Positions 25,782-33,770 of a DNA stretch of 64,000 nucleotides are shown piece by piece (positions within the stretch are counted from its first letter, which is position 1; each line of letters begins with the position of its first letter). The notes beneath the pieces are model-generated. The model was not told the DNA's origin, made no database searches, and saw only the letters and a program-made list of their open reading frames with translations. The DNA comes from CAYZJB01 sp964602985. GTDB taxonomy: Bacteria > CLD3 > SB21. Both the position numbers and the translations under genes were made by a program. The stretch is taken from assembly GCA_964602985.1 (NCBI GenBank), contig CAZRTJ010000020.1:1-64000 (forward strand), written 5' to 3'.

Positions 25782-26675
25782 ATGCAACTCGGATTTGTAG
25801 GTCTCGGGAAAATGGGCGGCTTCATGGTGCAGAGGCTGCTGCGCGACAAGCATGAAATCGTCGGATTTGATTTGAGTGCGGACGTGGTTAAAAGCGTCGC
25901 CGAAAAGGGGATGACCCCTTCTTCCTCGATGCAGGATATGGTTGCCAAACTCAAGGGCCGCAAGGCCGTGTGGGTCATGGTTCCGGCGGGAAAGCCCACC
26001 GAAGCCACAATTCAACAACTGGCAGGCATGATGTCCAAGGGCGACATCATCATCGACGGCGGAAATACGTACTACAAAGACGACATTCGACGTGCAGAGG
26101 AATTGAAAGCCAAAGGCATTCACTACGTCGACGTCGGAACGAGCGGCGGCGTGTGGGGATTGGCCAACGGCTATTGCATGATGATCGGCGGCGAAAAAGA
26201 CGTCGTCGACTATCTCGACCCGCTTTTGAAAACGCTCGCTCCGGTCGATGGATACGCGTACATGGGAGCAAGCGGATCCGGCCACATGGTCAAGATGGTA
26301 CACAACGGGATCGAATACGGCATGATGCAGGCGTACGCGGAGGGTTTCGAGATCATGAAGGCCTCGCCGTTTCATTTGGACCTGGCTAAAATCGCTGATT
26401 TGTGGATGCACGCCAGCGTCGTGCGGTCGTGGCTGCTCGAATTGACGGCGGAAGGGCTGAAGAAGAATCCGACGCTCGACGGCATCAAAGGCTGGGTAGC
26501 CGATTCCGGCGAAGGCCGATGGACAATCCTCGAAGCGATCGAACGCGATGTACCTGCCCCCGTGATTACGGCGTCGCTCTTCGAACGCTTCCATTCGCGA
26601 CAGCCGGAAAGTTTCGCCGCCAAGATGTTGGCCATGATGCGAAATCAATTCGGCGGACATGAAGTGAAAAAATAG
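25782..26675 (+). CDS. gnd: 6-phosphogluconate dehydrogenase, decarboxylating, short (GndA-like) form
   Basis: A 297-residue protein, the short class rather than the 470-residue enzyme. It has a Rossmann start LGFVGLGKMGGFMVQRLL, IDGGNTYYKDDIRRAEELKAKGIHYVDVGTSGGVWGLANGYCMMIGG (substrate-binding GTSGG) and GHMVKMVHNGIEYGMMQAYAEGFEI (catalytic Lys and Asn). It oxidises 6-phosphogluconate to ribulose 5-phosphate and CO2; short forms often prefer NAD+. GGAGG precedes the ATG. It is directly followed by zwf, giving the oxidative pentose-phosphate pair; no lactonase gene is seen. Confidence 0.94.
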   Translation: MQLGFVGLGKMGGFMVQRLLRDKHEIVGFDLSADVVKSVAEKGMTPSSSMQDMVAKLKGRKAVWVMVPAGKPTEATIQQLAGMMSKGDIIIDGGNTYYKDDIRRAEELKAKGIHYVDVGTSGGVWGLANGYCMMIGGEKDVVDYLDPLLKTLAPVDGYAYMGASGSGHMVKMVHNGIEYGMMQAYAEGFEIMKASPFHLDLAKIADLWMHASVVRSWLLELTAEGLKKNPTLDGIKGWVADSGEGRWTILEAIERDVPAPVITASLFERFHSRQPESFAAKMLAMMRNQFGGHEVKK

Positions 26676-26684
26676 GGATCCTCT

Positions 26685-28220
26685 ATGCAAATCGCTGACA
26701 AAGCCCTGCGACGGGTCGATGATGAAGCGCGTGCCGGCACATGTGCCGCGATCATTTTTGGCGGATCGGGCGATCTGACCCGCCGCAAGATCCTCCCGGC
26801 CCTCTTCCACGCGTATTGCGAAGACCATCTCCCGCCGCAGATGACGATCGTCGGAGTCGGAATCCCCGTCCTGACCACCGAACAATACCGTGACGTTGTT
26901 CGGGAATCATTGAATCAATTCGCCGGGGCCGCACAACGCAGCCGGGATCAACTGAACGCGTTTGTCGCCGGTTGTTATTACGTGGGCGGCAGTTTTGACG
27001 ACACACAGGTCTACCAATCCCTGGACCGGCTGTTGAAGGACAATGCAGGCGCACGCGGGTGCAAGGACAATCGACTGTACTACCTGTCGACGCCGCCCAG
27101 CGTATTCGGCATGATCTGTCGTCAACTGGCGGATCACGGAATGTCCCGCGTCGAGGACCGCCATCACTGGCGGCGATTGATTATCGAAAAACCGTTTGGA
27201 CGCGATCTGGCGTCGGCTCAGAAATTGAACCAGGACATCGCCACGGCGTTTGAGGAATGGCAGATCTATCGAATCGACCATTACCTGGGCAAGGAAACCG
27301 TTCAGAACATCATGGCCTTTCGATTTGCCAATGGTATCTTCGAGCCGCTGTGGAACCGGAATTACATCGATCACGTGCAGATCACCGTGGCCGAGAGTCT
27401 GGGTGTGGAAAAACGCGGCGGCTATTATGAGGAATCCGGCGCCCTGCGGGACATGATCCAGAATCACGTCCTTCAATTGGTCGCCCTCGTCGCGATGGAG
27501 CCGCCCGCCACGTTTGATGCCAATGCCGTACGCGATGAGAAAGTCAAAGTCCTGCGCGCCATACGACCGATCACGAAGGAACAGGTGAGCGACTTCTGGG
27601 TGCGGGGTCAATATGACGCGGGCGTTGTCCAAAATGAAATGGTCGCCGGATACCGGACAGAACTCAACGTGAAGCCGGATTCGTCTACGGAGACGTTCGT
27701 CGCGGGCAAGGTGTTGATTGATAATTGGCGATGGGCCGACGTGCCGTTCTACATCCGCACCGGCAAGCGCATGCCGCGCCGCGACAGCGAAATCGCGATC
27801 TTTTTCAAGCGGACGCCTCACCTCATGTTCAGTCGCGCAATCGCCGAAAAAGTCGAACCCAACGTATTGGTCTTGCAGATTCAACCGGATGAGGGAATCC
27901 TGATGAAGTTTGAGGCCAAGATCCCGGGTCCGGAGATGTTACTCAAATCAGTCGACATGCATTTTAAGTACACGGAATCTTTTGAGGCCGAGATTGCCGA
28001 AGCGTACGAGCGACTCATCCTCGACTGCCTGCGAGGAGACGCGACGCTCTTCATGCGCAAGGACATGGTCGAACTCGCCTGGTGGCTCGTGCAACCCGTA
28101 CTCGATCACTGGTCCCAGTCTCCGGCTCCCTTTCCCAACTATCCTGCCGGCACCTGGGGTCCCGCTGCAGCAGACGCCCTGCTAGCCAAAACCGGACACG
28201 CATGGCGGATGCATGGGTGA
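26685..28220 (+). CDS. zwf: Glucose-6-phosphate 1-dehydrogenase
   Basis: The 511-residue protein is of normal length. It has the nucleotide-binding IIFGGSGDLTRRKILPALF (the family's GxxGDLxxRK pattern), RLIIEKPFGRDLASAQ, and the active-site signature YRIDHYLGKETVQNI. It converts glucose 6-phosphate to 6-phosphogluconolactone with NAD(P)+. It lies nine bases after gnd in the same transcript. Mobile-element debris begins right after its stop. Confidence 0.97.
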   Translation: MQIADKALRRVDDEARAGTCAAIIFGGSGDLTRRKILPALFHAYCEDHLPPQMTIVGVGIPVLTTEQYRDVVRESLNQFAGAAQRSRDQLNAFVAGCYYVGGSFDDTQVYQSLDRLLKDNAGARGCKDNRLYYLSTPPSVFGMICRQLADHGMSRVEDRHHWRRLIIEKPFGRDLASAQKLNQDIATAFEEWQIYRIDHYLGKETVQNIMAFRFANGIFEPLWNRNYIDHVQITVAESLGVEKRGGYYEESGALRDMIQNHVLQLVALVAMEPPATFDANAVRDEKVKVLRAIRPITKEQVSDFWVRGQYDAGVVQNEMVAGYRTELNVKPDSSTETFVAGKVLIDNWRWADVPFYIRTGKRMPRRDSEIAIFFKRTPHLMFSRAIAEKVEPNVLVLQIQPDEGILMKFEAKIPGPEMLLKSVDMHFKYTESFEAEIAEAYERLILDCLRGDATLFMRKDMVELAWWLVQPVLDHWSQSPAPFPNYPAGTWGPAAADALLAKTGHAWRMHG

Positions 28221-28244
28221 GGTGAGAAGAGAAATCGATTGAGA

Positions 28245-28270
28245 TTGCCACGACTTGAAAGTCGTGGCAA
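28245..28270. repeat. Perfect hairpin typical of IS200/REP-associated transposase ends
   Basis: TTGCCACGACT and its exact complement AGTCGTGGCAA flank a four-base TGAA centre. The hairpin lies about 54 bases upstream of the truncated transposase start, the position of the subterminal hairpin recognised by Y1-type transposases. The sequence between them (TAGCTTTAGCCCTCAATC) also resembles such element ends. There is no T-run after it, so it is not a clear terminator for zwf. Confidence 0.7.
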
Positions 28271-28323
28271 GTAATTCCCTCTTATATCGATAGCTTTAGC
28301 CCTCAATCAAACGGAAGGTAATC

Positions 28324-28473
28324 ATGCCTTATGTGAGAATATGGATCCATCTTATCTGGTCGACAAAGAACCGAGCTCCGTTGCTTGGCGATAGTTTACG
28401 TTCAAAAGTGTTCTCACACATCATGAAAAATGCATTAAAGAAGGATATTCACCTTGATAGCATCAATGGAAAA
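28324..28473 (+). pseudogene. Truncated IS200-like / REP-associated tyrosine transposase (N-terminal remnant)
   Basis: The first 50 residues (MPYVRIWIHLIWSTKNRAPL...IHLDSINGK) are a clear match to the start of Y1_Tnp transposases, including the 'HLIWSTKNR' pattern. The family normally continues with the catalytic HxH (VEHVHCL-type) motif and a later Tyr; here the frame instead runs into unrelated residues and the GGGGAATAT repeats. Homology therefore ends around 28473 although the frame stays open to 28686. It should be inactive. Confidence 0.8.
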
Positions 28474-28532
28474 TCTCATACAACTGATCGATGGTCATTC
28501 TCACATATCCCATTTCGGTCTATTACTTACCT

Positions 28533-28640
28533 GGGGAATATGCTAACCCTGCAAATGGGGAATATGCTGGCCCTAAACGGCGACTTCGTGGGGAATATAG
28601 ATGGCCCCAATCGACCATTTGGTGGGAAATATCAATGGCC
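28533..28640. repeat. Four imperfect direct repeats, GGGGAATAT-N(4-5)-GGCCC
   Basis: Units begin at 28533, 28557, 28590 and 28623 (the last is GTGGGAAATAT), each followed within a few bases by (G)GCCC or ACCCT. They interrupt the transposase remnant. Multiple short repeats of this kind resemble the terminal arrays of IS21-type elements; no istA/istB gene is present, so this would be a leftover end. The family assignment is from memory and uncertain. Confidence 0.55.
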
Positions 28641-28654
28641 CTTGACACATCACC

Positions 28655-28680
28655 GCCTGAATCAAAATCGCGACGAGCGG
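28655..28680. repeat. Left copy of a 26-bp direct repeat bounding the mobile-mystery module
   Basis: The sequence starting GCCTGAATCA and ending GACGAGCGG is repeated without mismatch at 29881-29906, 1226 bases away. Similarity extends imperfectly for about ten bases to the left of each copy. The two copies enclose exactly the regulatory region and the two genes of the module. Confidence 0.85.
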
Positions 28681-28734
28681 AGGTAAAAAACCGCCCGCGA
28701 CCAGCCACTTCCCGCGGACACGCCAGCACTCGTA

Positions 28735-28819
28735 AATAAGGCTCTGACCTTATTATTTTATTGCAAGTATACGGATATAACCTTATTATTCTGTCAAGAA
28801 AATAAGGATACGCCCTTAT
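28735..28819 (+). promoter_or_regulatory. Promoter and paired palindromic operators of the mobile mystery A/B operon
   Basis: AATAAGG-N6-CCTTATT occurs at 28735-28754 and, with ATACGC as spacer and the last base changed, at 28801-28820, running into the ATG. The two palindromes are 66 bases apart. Between them TTGCAA (28761-28766), 17 bases and TATTAT (28784-28789) form a good promoter, whose -10 overlaps a single CCTTATTA half-site (28781-28788). The arrangement suggests autorepression by the XRE protein encoded next. Confidence 0.75.
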
Positions 28820-29282
28820 GATTAATTTCAACAAAAGACTCGCAATCGAACAACTGGACAGAAAACTGGCCAGACTGCAAATCCTTAAAGACGTCGACAT
28901 TCCTCCAAAAGGGTGGATCCATGCCATCCGAACGTCACTCAACATGTCCCTTGCCCAGCTTGCAAAACGATTGAAAATAACCGCCGTATCCGTCCGGGAA
29001 ATAGAAGAACGGGAGCGGAACAAAACGATCACACTTAAAAAGCTCAACGAGGTTGCAGAAGCGCTCGACCTTCAACTGGTATACGGGTTTCTGCCGAAAG
29101 AAACATCTCTTGAAAAGATGATCGAAAAACGGGCCGAACACATTGCCAGTGAAATCGTTTTGAGAACTTCACACACCATGGCGCTCGAGGACCAGGAAAA
29201 CAGACAGGAAAGAATACAACAGGCCATCAAAGACCGGGCCCGGATTCTCCAACAGGACATTCCAAAACATCTATGGGACTGA
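28818..29282 (+). CDS. Mobile mystery protein A (XRE-type HTH regulator)
   Basis: A 154-residue protein with a Cro/CI helix-turn-helix at about 34-80 (IRTSLNMSLAQLAKRLKITAVSVREIEERERNKTITLKKLNEVAEALD) and a polar helical C-terminus. Sequence and partner match the 'mobile mystery protein A' family, always found beside protein B in plasmid or genomic-island contexts. Palindromic operators directly upstream fit autoregulation. The stop overlaps the start of the Fic gene by ten bases. An antitoxin-like role is inferred from the pairing, not shown. Confidence 0.88.
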   Translation: MINFNKRLAIEQLDRKLARLQILKDVDIPPKGWIHAIRTSLNMSLAQLAKRLKITAVSVREIEERERNKTITLKKLNEVAEALDLQLVYGFLPKETSLEKMIEKRAEHIASEIVLRTSHTMALEDQENRQERIQQAIKDRARILQQDIPKHLWD

Positions 29283-29869
29283 GCATCGATTACAGCGACG
29301 GACAGACGCCCCTCGATGAAGACGAGAAGGAAGGACTGCTCATTCCAACGATAACCACGCGTGGCGAACTCGACGAGTTTGAACAGCTTGGCGTTGAAAG
29401 AGCCATCGAGTGGACAAGAAGAAGAAAAATATCCCTTGCCAATATACTCACGGAGAATTTTGTCAGGAATCTGCACAAACGGATGTTTGAGGATATTTGG
29501 CGGTGGGCAGGAATATTTCGAACGTCAAACAAGAACATGGGCGTGGATTGGCACGAAATCCACATCGAAGTGAGAAAACTTTTGGACGATTGCCGCTATT
29601 GGATCGAGCACAACGTCTTCTGTGAAGACGAAATCGCCGTTCGGTTCAGTCACCGCATCGTGACGGTTCATCCCTTTGCCAACGGAAACGGAAGACACTC
29701 CCGTCTTATCGGCGACATCCTGATCGATCATGGATTGGGTCGCCCGCCTTTTACATGGGGAAGTGTCAATCTTACTGAAAAGGGTGCGGCACGATCCGCT
29801 TACCTCCACGCACTACGACAGGCGGATGAAAACGACTACACCGAACTGATAGCCTTCGCCCGGCATTAA
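29273..29869 (+). CDS. Mobile mystery protein B (Fic-domain protein)
   Basis: The 198-residue protein carries a Fic core: HRMFEDIWRWAGIFRTSNKNMGVDWHEIH (the usual flap) and VTVHPFANGNGRHSRLIGDILI. The canonical Fic motif is HPFx(D/E)GNGRxxR; here the metal-coordinating acidic residue is Asn, as I recall for this family. Fic enzymes transfer AMP or other phosphate-containing groups from nucleotides to target proteins. Translational overlap with gene A suggests a toxin-antitoxin-like unit; whether the Asn variant is still an AMP transferase is open. Confidence 0.88.
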   Translation: MGLSIDYSDGQTPLDEDEKEGLLIPTITTRGELDEFEQLGVERAIEWTRRRKISLANILTENFVRNLHKRMFEDIWRWAGIFRTSNKNMGVDWHEIHIEVRKLLDDCRYWIEHNVFCEDEIAVRFSHRIVTVHPFANGNGRHSRLIGDILIDHGLGRPPFTWGSVNLTEKGAARSAYLHALRQADENDYTELIAFARH

Positions 29870-29880
29870 CTCATATCATC

Positions 29881-29906
29881 GCCTGAATCAAAATCGCGAC
29901 GAGCGG
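29881..29906. repeat. Right copy of the 26-bp direct repeat
   Basis: Identical to 28655-28680 and located 12 bases after the Fic gene's stop codon. Together the two copies delimit a roughly 1.2-kb segment and may be the product of its insertion or a substrate for its excision. Confidence 0.85.
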
Positions 29907-29928
29907 CAGGAAAGAGCATTGCAGCCCT

Positions 29929-30822
29929 TCACCCACCCCACCCACTGTAGCGCCGGATGCGATACCCTCGCTTGATCAGGCGAGGCAACTCTTCTTTGAG
30001 AACCAGAAGCGTCGATGCCTTGGACGTCCCGATCATGAATGCACGCTGGGGCGCCAACTCGAGACTCTCCAAGAGCGACTGTCGAATCGCGGGAGGATTG
30101 TCCGCCTGATCAAAAAAGTACTGCCGAGTGGACCAGGGAATCTGGGTCAGGACATTCTTGCCGGATTTCCTGGCATCCTCTGTGATCTGTTCGCTGTACC
30201 GAAGATTCTTGCCGACAATAAGCGTCATGTTTTCGTTCAGCGCAATCCACGACCGAACCAGATCGTCGTACGTCGAACCAAAACCGTCGATGAGCAAATA
30301 CACTTCCTTGCCATGCGGCGACAGATTGTTGTTCGTGTTGAAATCCATGCGAAGATAAATGGCATTCCGTTTTCCGATGTCGACGTGCAGGTCGCCTGAT
30401 TTCATCTTCTCGTGGAAATTCAGGACCTCCCAGTCTGCTTCGGTCACCATCTGCGTAAGATCGAGGTTCATCAGATTCCCGGAAAAATTGCGCGGGATCA
30501 TCACGGTCTTCCGAAAGTAATTGAGATTCTCAAATTCCACCCGGTCGTTTTCGATCCATCGGGACTTGATCCCGTAATTTCCGATGAGAAGCGAATCCAC
30601 ATGATTGTTCAAGGCACGGATTTCCTCAAGCCGTTGGTCGCTGACGCCCAGAATCACGCCGCCGCGGGTCACCGCCTGCGTTTCGTTGCTGTACCACCAC
30701 AGGGCGAGCGATCGAAAACCGCCCGCGGTGTGATAGAGCGAAATGTGAAGGACCGAAAGGAAAAGTACGACCACCGCGAGGATCTTCAGCCACAGCAGTT
30801 TTTGCTCACGAACGAGATTCAT
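29929..30822 (-). CDS. Divergent polysaccharide deacetylase (YibQ/DUF610-like), membrane-anchored
   Basis: A 297-residue protein with one N-terminal membrane helix (LKILAVVVLFLSVLHISLY). The C-terminal half contains EVYLLIDGFGSTYDDLVRSWIAL, NMTLIVGKNLRYSEQITEDARKSGKNVLTQIPW and ELAPQRAFMIGTSKASTLLVLKEELPRLIKRGY, matching the pattern of the divergent polysaccharide deacetylase family. The Asp of IDGFG is retained. The substrate is unknown. Its start overlaps the GlmU-like gene's stop by four bases, which hints at a cell-envelope sugar function. Confidence 0.65.
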   Translation of the reverse strand: MNLVREQKLLWLKILAVVVLFLSVLHISLYHTAGGFRSLALWWYSNETQAVTRGGVILGVSDQRLEEIRALNNHVDSLLIGNYGIKSRWIENDRVEFENLNYFRKTVMIPRNFSGNLMNLDLTQMVTEADWEVLNFHEKMKSGDLHVDIGKRNAIYLRMDFNTNNNLSPHGKEVYLLIDGFGSTYDDLVRSWIALNENMTLIVGKNLRYSEQITEDARKSGKNVLTQIPWSTRQYFFDQADNPPAIRQSLLESLELAPQRAFMIGTSKASTLLVLKEELPRLIKRGYRIRRYSGWGG

Positions 30823-32003
30823 GGATGCGTTCCCGACGCTCGCTCATCCTCCGTTTCTTCATGCACGCGGCGAATCAGTTCCTCGTAAACGGACGTCAGA
30901 TCCAAACCGCGACGACGCAACACCGCTCGACTCACCTCCAGCGCTTTCTGCAGGTTGTAGGCCTCGATCTTCCCGCCATCCACCCACGAGAATGCGGGGA
31001 TGTGCTTCGGCGGAAATCCCGCACCGAACACGTTGCACATCGGTCCGCACGTCGTCCCCGTGTTGAACATCGTATTGATACCGCTCTTCGAGTGGTCGCC
31101 CATCATGAGTCCGACAAATAGCGACCCGGTGTCGACGTCCCGGCCGTTGACTCGGACCGAGACCGTTCGATAATTGTTCTTCAGATCGCTTGTGTTGGTA
31201 TCGGCGCCGAGATTGCACCACTCGCCGAGATAGGAGTGACCCAGAAATCCGTCGTGCTGTTTGTTGGAGTATCCCTGGACGATCGATCCTTCGACCTCCC
31301 CGCCGATCTTACACATCGGACCGATCGACGTGCCGCCGTATATTTTGGCGCCGATCTTGACGGTCGATCCTTTGCCGATGCAACAAGGACCTTCGAGCAC
31401 GGCATTGGCCATGATCGTCGCGCCGTCAGCGATGACGATGGGGCCTTTTTCCGCATCCAGTACAACTCCCGGCTTCAGGACGACGTCCTTCCCGATCACG
31501 ATTCTTTGAGGTTCGACGACATGGACATTGCCCGGGAGGGGAGCGCTCTCGCCCGGATGAAAATCCTGACGAATCTGTTCGGCATTGAGATGCAAGAGTT
31601 CCCAGACATAGGAGAGCCGTGTGCACGGGATCTCGACCTTGCGGGTTCCCAAGCCGCTCCAAAATGCAACGGGCACGCCCTGATGTGTGTATGTCAGGGT
31701 GCGGTCTGCGAGCACCTGTTTCAGGAACGTCTCATCCGGAATGACCGCGCCATTGATAAATAGACATCCTTCGCGGGGAGCCACGTTGACCCTGCAATCG
31801 GCATAGCGTTCCGACACGATGCCGCCCAGTTCCGAGCGACATTGCAAATACGTCGTCGCTTCGGGGAAGAGCCGTCGAATTCGCTCTGCCATGGTGTAGA
31901 GTCCGCATCGCAGTTCAAAGACTGCGCGAAACCAGGTGAGCGGCAGGAAATCCGCGAATCGATCGTCTTCGAAAATACAAATCGACGGGGGCAACATGGT
32001 CAC
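30819..32003 (-). CDS. GlmU-like sugar nucleotidyltransferase with left-handed beta-helix (alternative GlmU family)
   Basis: The 394-residue protein starts with a short nucleotidyltransferase-like part (ICIFEDDRFADFLPLTWFRAVFELRCGLYTMAERI), then from about 175 a hexapeptide-repeat beta-helix (IVIGKDVVLKPGVVLDAEKGPIVIADGATIMANAVLEGPCCIGKGSTVKIGAKIY) with a GlmU-like ending (NLGADTNTSDLKNNYRTV). This is the 'alternative bacterial GlmU' type seen in Bacteroidetes relatives, presumed to make UDP-GlcNAc or a similar activated sugar. The N-terminal motif differs from classical GlmU (no GxGTRM). It overlaps both neighbours. Confidence 0.82.
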   Translation of the reverse strand: MTMLPPSICIFEDDRFADFLPLTWFRAVFELRCGLYTMAERIRRLFPEATTYLQCRSELGGIVSERYADCRVNVAPREGCLFINGAVIPDETFLKQVLADRTLTYTHQGVPVAFWSGLGTRKVEIPCTRLSYVWELLHLNAEQIRQDFHPGESAPLPGNVHVVEPQRIVIGKDVVLKPGVVLDAEKGPIVIADGATIMANAVLEGPCCIGKGSTVKIGAKIYGGTSIGPMCKIGGEVEGSIVQGYSNKQHDGFLGHSYLGEWCNLGADTNTSDLKNNYRTVSVRVNGRDVDTGSLFVGLMMGDHSKSGINTMFNTGTTCGPMCNVFGAGFPPKHIPAFSWVDGGKIEAYNLQKALEVSRAVLRRRGLDLTSVYEELIRRVHEETEDERASGTHP

Positions 32004-32773
32004 GCGAATCCCAGTTTGTTGACGTCCTGAGTTCCGGAACGCAGGAGTCCAATGACGTCCCTCACTCCGATGTGCTCCAGGGACAGGAAGGGTTCGCCGT
32101 ATTCCGCATCAATCAGAGATCCGAAGTGACGGGCGCGGGATTCGAGTTTCTGCCGAAACTCCGGGGTGCTGATGTACGTCTGCGGTTCGTCACTCTTGTA
32201 TTCCGGATGGAAGAACTGCGACGAGAACGCCTCCATCGCCTTCATCTTCGTCTCAAACGTGTCCGAAATATCGACGATCAAAATCGTGCCCGTCATACGC
32301 TTAAATTCGTAGCGTGCGGCGCAATACAGCGTCCGCTTGGGTCGGAAGGCTTCTTGAAGTTCGGATCCATCGCGCGTTTCGATCTTGGACAGACCGGAGT
32401 AGAACACGGACTCGCGCAAGAGCGTCGAAGCGCGCATGTGATCCGGGTGTCGGTCTTCCCAATAGGGAATGAAAACGAATTCGGGCCGGTATTTCCGGAT
32501 CACCTGTATCACCTTCAATTGATGCTCACGCGTAGATTCGATGAGCGTGTCCGGGATTCTCATGTTCTCGCGTACCGTTACGCCGAGGATTTTCGCCGCC
32601 TCTTCGGCTTCGCGATCGCGCAGGTCCGCGCTCCCTCGCGTGCCGGCCTCCCCGCGTGTCAGATCGCAGATGCCTACGCGATATCCTAATTTCGTGAGTT
32701 TCGCCACCGTTCCACCGGACGTCAACTCCACGTCATCGGGGTGGGCTGCCAAAAACATAGCATCAAGGGTCAC
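32000..32773 (-). CDS. bshB1: Bacillithiol biosynthesis deacetylase BshB1-type (PIG-L family)
   Basis: The 257-residue product shows the PIG-L zinc motif AAHPDDVELTSGGTVAKL near its start and YWEDRHPDHMRAS later, with TRGEAGTRGSADLRDREAEEAAKILG between. Its C-terminal part (FGSLIDAEYGEPFLSLEHIGVRDVIGLL) matches the BshB1 subfamily. BshB1 deacetylates GlcNAc-malate to GlcN-malate in bacillithiol synthesis. bshA and bshC are not in the window, so the assignment rests on family resemblance. Its stop overlaps the GlmU-like gene. Confidence 0.85.
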   Translation of the reverse strand: MTLDAMFLAAHPDDVELTSGGTVAKLTKLGYRVGICDLTRGEAGTRGSADLRDREAEEAAKILGVTVRENMRIPDTLIESTREHQLKVIQVIRKYRPEFVFIPYWEDRHPDHMRASTLLRESVFYSGLSKIETRDGSELQEAFRPKRTLYCAARYEFKRMTGTILIVDISDTFETKMKAMEAFSSQFFHPEYKSDEPQTYISTPEFRQKLESRARHFGSLIDAEYGEPFLSLEHIGVRDVIGLLRSGTQDVNKLGFA

Positions 32774-32940
32774 TGGACTTCCTTTCTATCCATTTTCACC
32801 GGCACCAATCTCCCACCGGTTGTCATCAAGTTCAAGTGTCAATCTCACAGCCGATTCATGACGAAATTGAAACAAAGAACACCCCCGCCCAGCACGAGTA
32901 CGCGAAAACGGAGGGATGGATTGCAATCGTTCCGCGAGGA

Positions 32941-33432
32941 TCATGATGCAACATCAATTGAAGGCGGCTTCCGCAAGACCAGCAGCTTATCGCGCAAGGC
33001 CATCCAATCCTCAACTGTAAAACCATTCTCCCATATAGAGTATCGTTTGCCTTCAATAGTTTCTATAACCACACGCTCAGCTACTCTGGCCTTTTTCATA
33101 GAGACTCTCTTGATCTCCAATACTGCAAATTGGTTCCGTCGGCCTCCCGTGCGATACGTTATCGTTAGGGTCTCTCCGCTGATATCTACCGAGGAAATAG
33201 ATGCCAGTATAAGATTGAAGGCTGCGTACCCGAAGGCTGTGACGCCGCCTGCGCCCAGAAAAATCAAAATTGTCCCGCCAGGATCTTGTGAAAAGCCTTC
33301 GTTCGCAAACAGAGCAATGAGCGCAAAAAAAAGGAGAGCGGCGATAAGGCCCATGAGAAACGTTCTTAACGCATAACGCCCAAGCGGCTGTGCCCTGATT
33401 GATTCTTTTTGAGGCGCCTGTTCACTTGTCAT
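32941..33432 (-). CDS. Small membrane protein of unknown function with PH-like C-terminus
   Basis: A 163-residue protein with two hydrophobic helices (about 22-43 and 52-75, LRTFLMGLIAALLFFALIALF and GGTILIFLGAGGVTAFGYAAFNLIL) followed by a cytosolic beta-rich part (SSVDISGETLTITYRTGG...VVIETIEGKRYSIWENGFTVEDWMALRDKLL) that resembles bacterial PH-like domains. I do not recognise a named family. The ATG at 33432 begins a polar cytoplasmic N-terminus; the ribosome-binding site is weak. The gap of about 340 bases to its right contains the ftsZ terminator and otherwise nothing I can support. Confidence 0.6.
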   Translation of the reverse strand: MTSEQAPQKESIRAQPLGRYALRTFLMGLIAALLFFALIALFANEGFSQDPGGTILIFLGAGGVTAFGYAAFNLILASISSVDISGETLTITYRTGGRRNQFAVLEIKRVSMKKARVAERVVIETIEGKRYSIWENGFTVEDWMALRDKLLVLRKPPSIDVAS

Positions 33433-33673
33433 GGGAATGATTTCGCTTTCAATCCCCCCGGAAAAAGGAACAGCCCGCGGGGACATGCGGGCCGTTGCTC
33501 AGATACACACAACACACAAGGGGTTTCTAAGCGGGAACCACTGGTACTATTTACAAGAACAATGCCGAACATAAGTCGATCATTTACAGTCAAATGGATA
33601 CTGAATCCAGTAAATACCCTTATACAAACGTAAAAATTCTTATACACGACTGATCATCTTTGAGACAGTCCAC

Positions 33674-33733
33674 AAAAAAAGGGCCACAGCTGTAATATTA
33701 TTAAGCAAATAATAATAGACTGAGCCGTGACCC
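33674..33733 (-). terminator. Terminator after ftsZ
   Basis: Reading leftward, GGGTCACGGCT (33733-33723) pairs with AGCTGTGGCCC (33691-33681) through 11 pairs including two G-T wobbles, and TTTTTTT follows (33680-33674). An inner AT-rich hairpin (TATTATT/AATAATA) sits in the loop. It closes the 16-kb dcw operon. Confidence 0.85.
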
Positions 33734-33770
33734 TTCACCCTGTCCGATCCACCCGATTTCGGGAGGAAGA

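Noticed and set aside
28324..28686. Full 120-codon reading of the transposase frame as an intact gene
   Set aside because: After residue 50 the similarity stops, the catalytic HxH and Tyr are missing, and the rest encodes the GGGGAATAT repeats.
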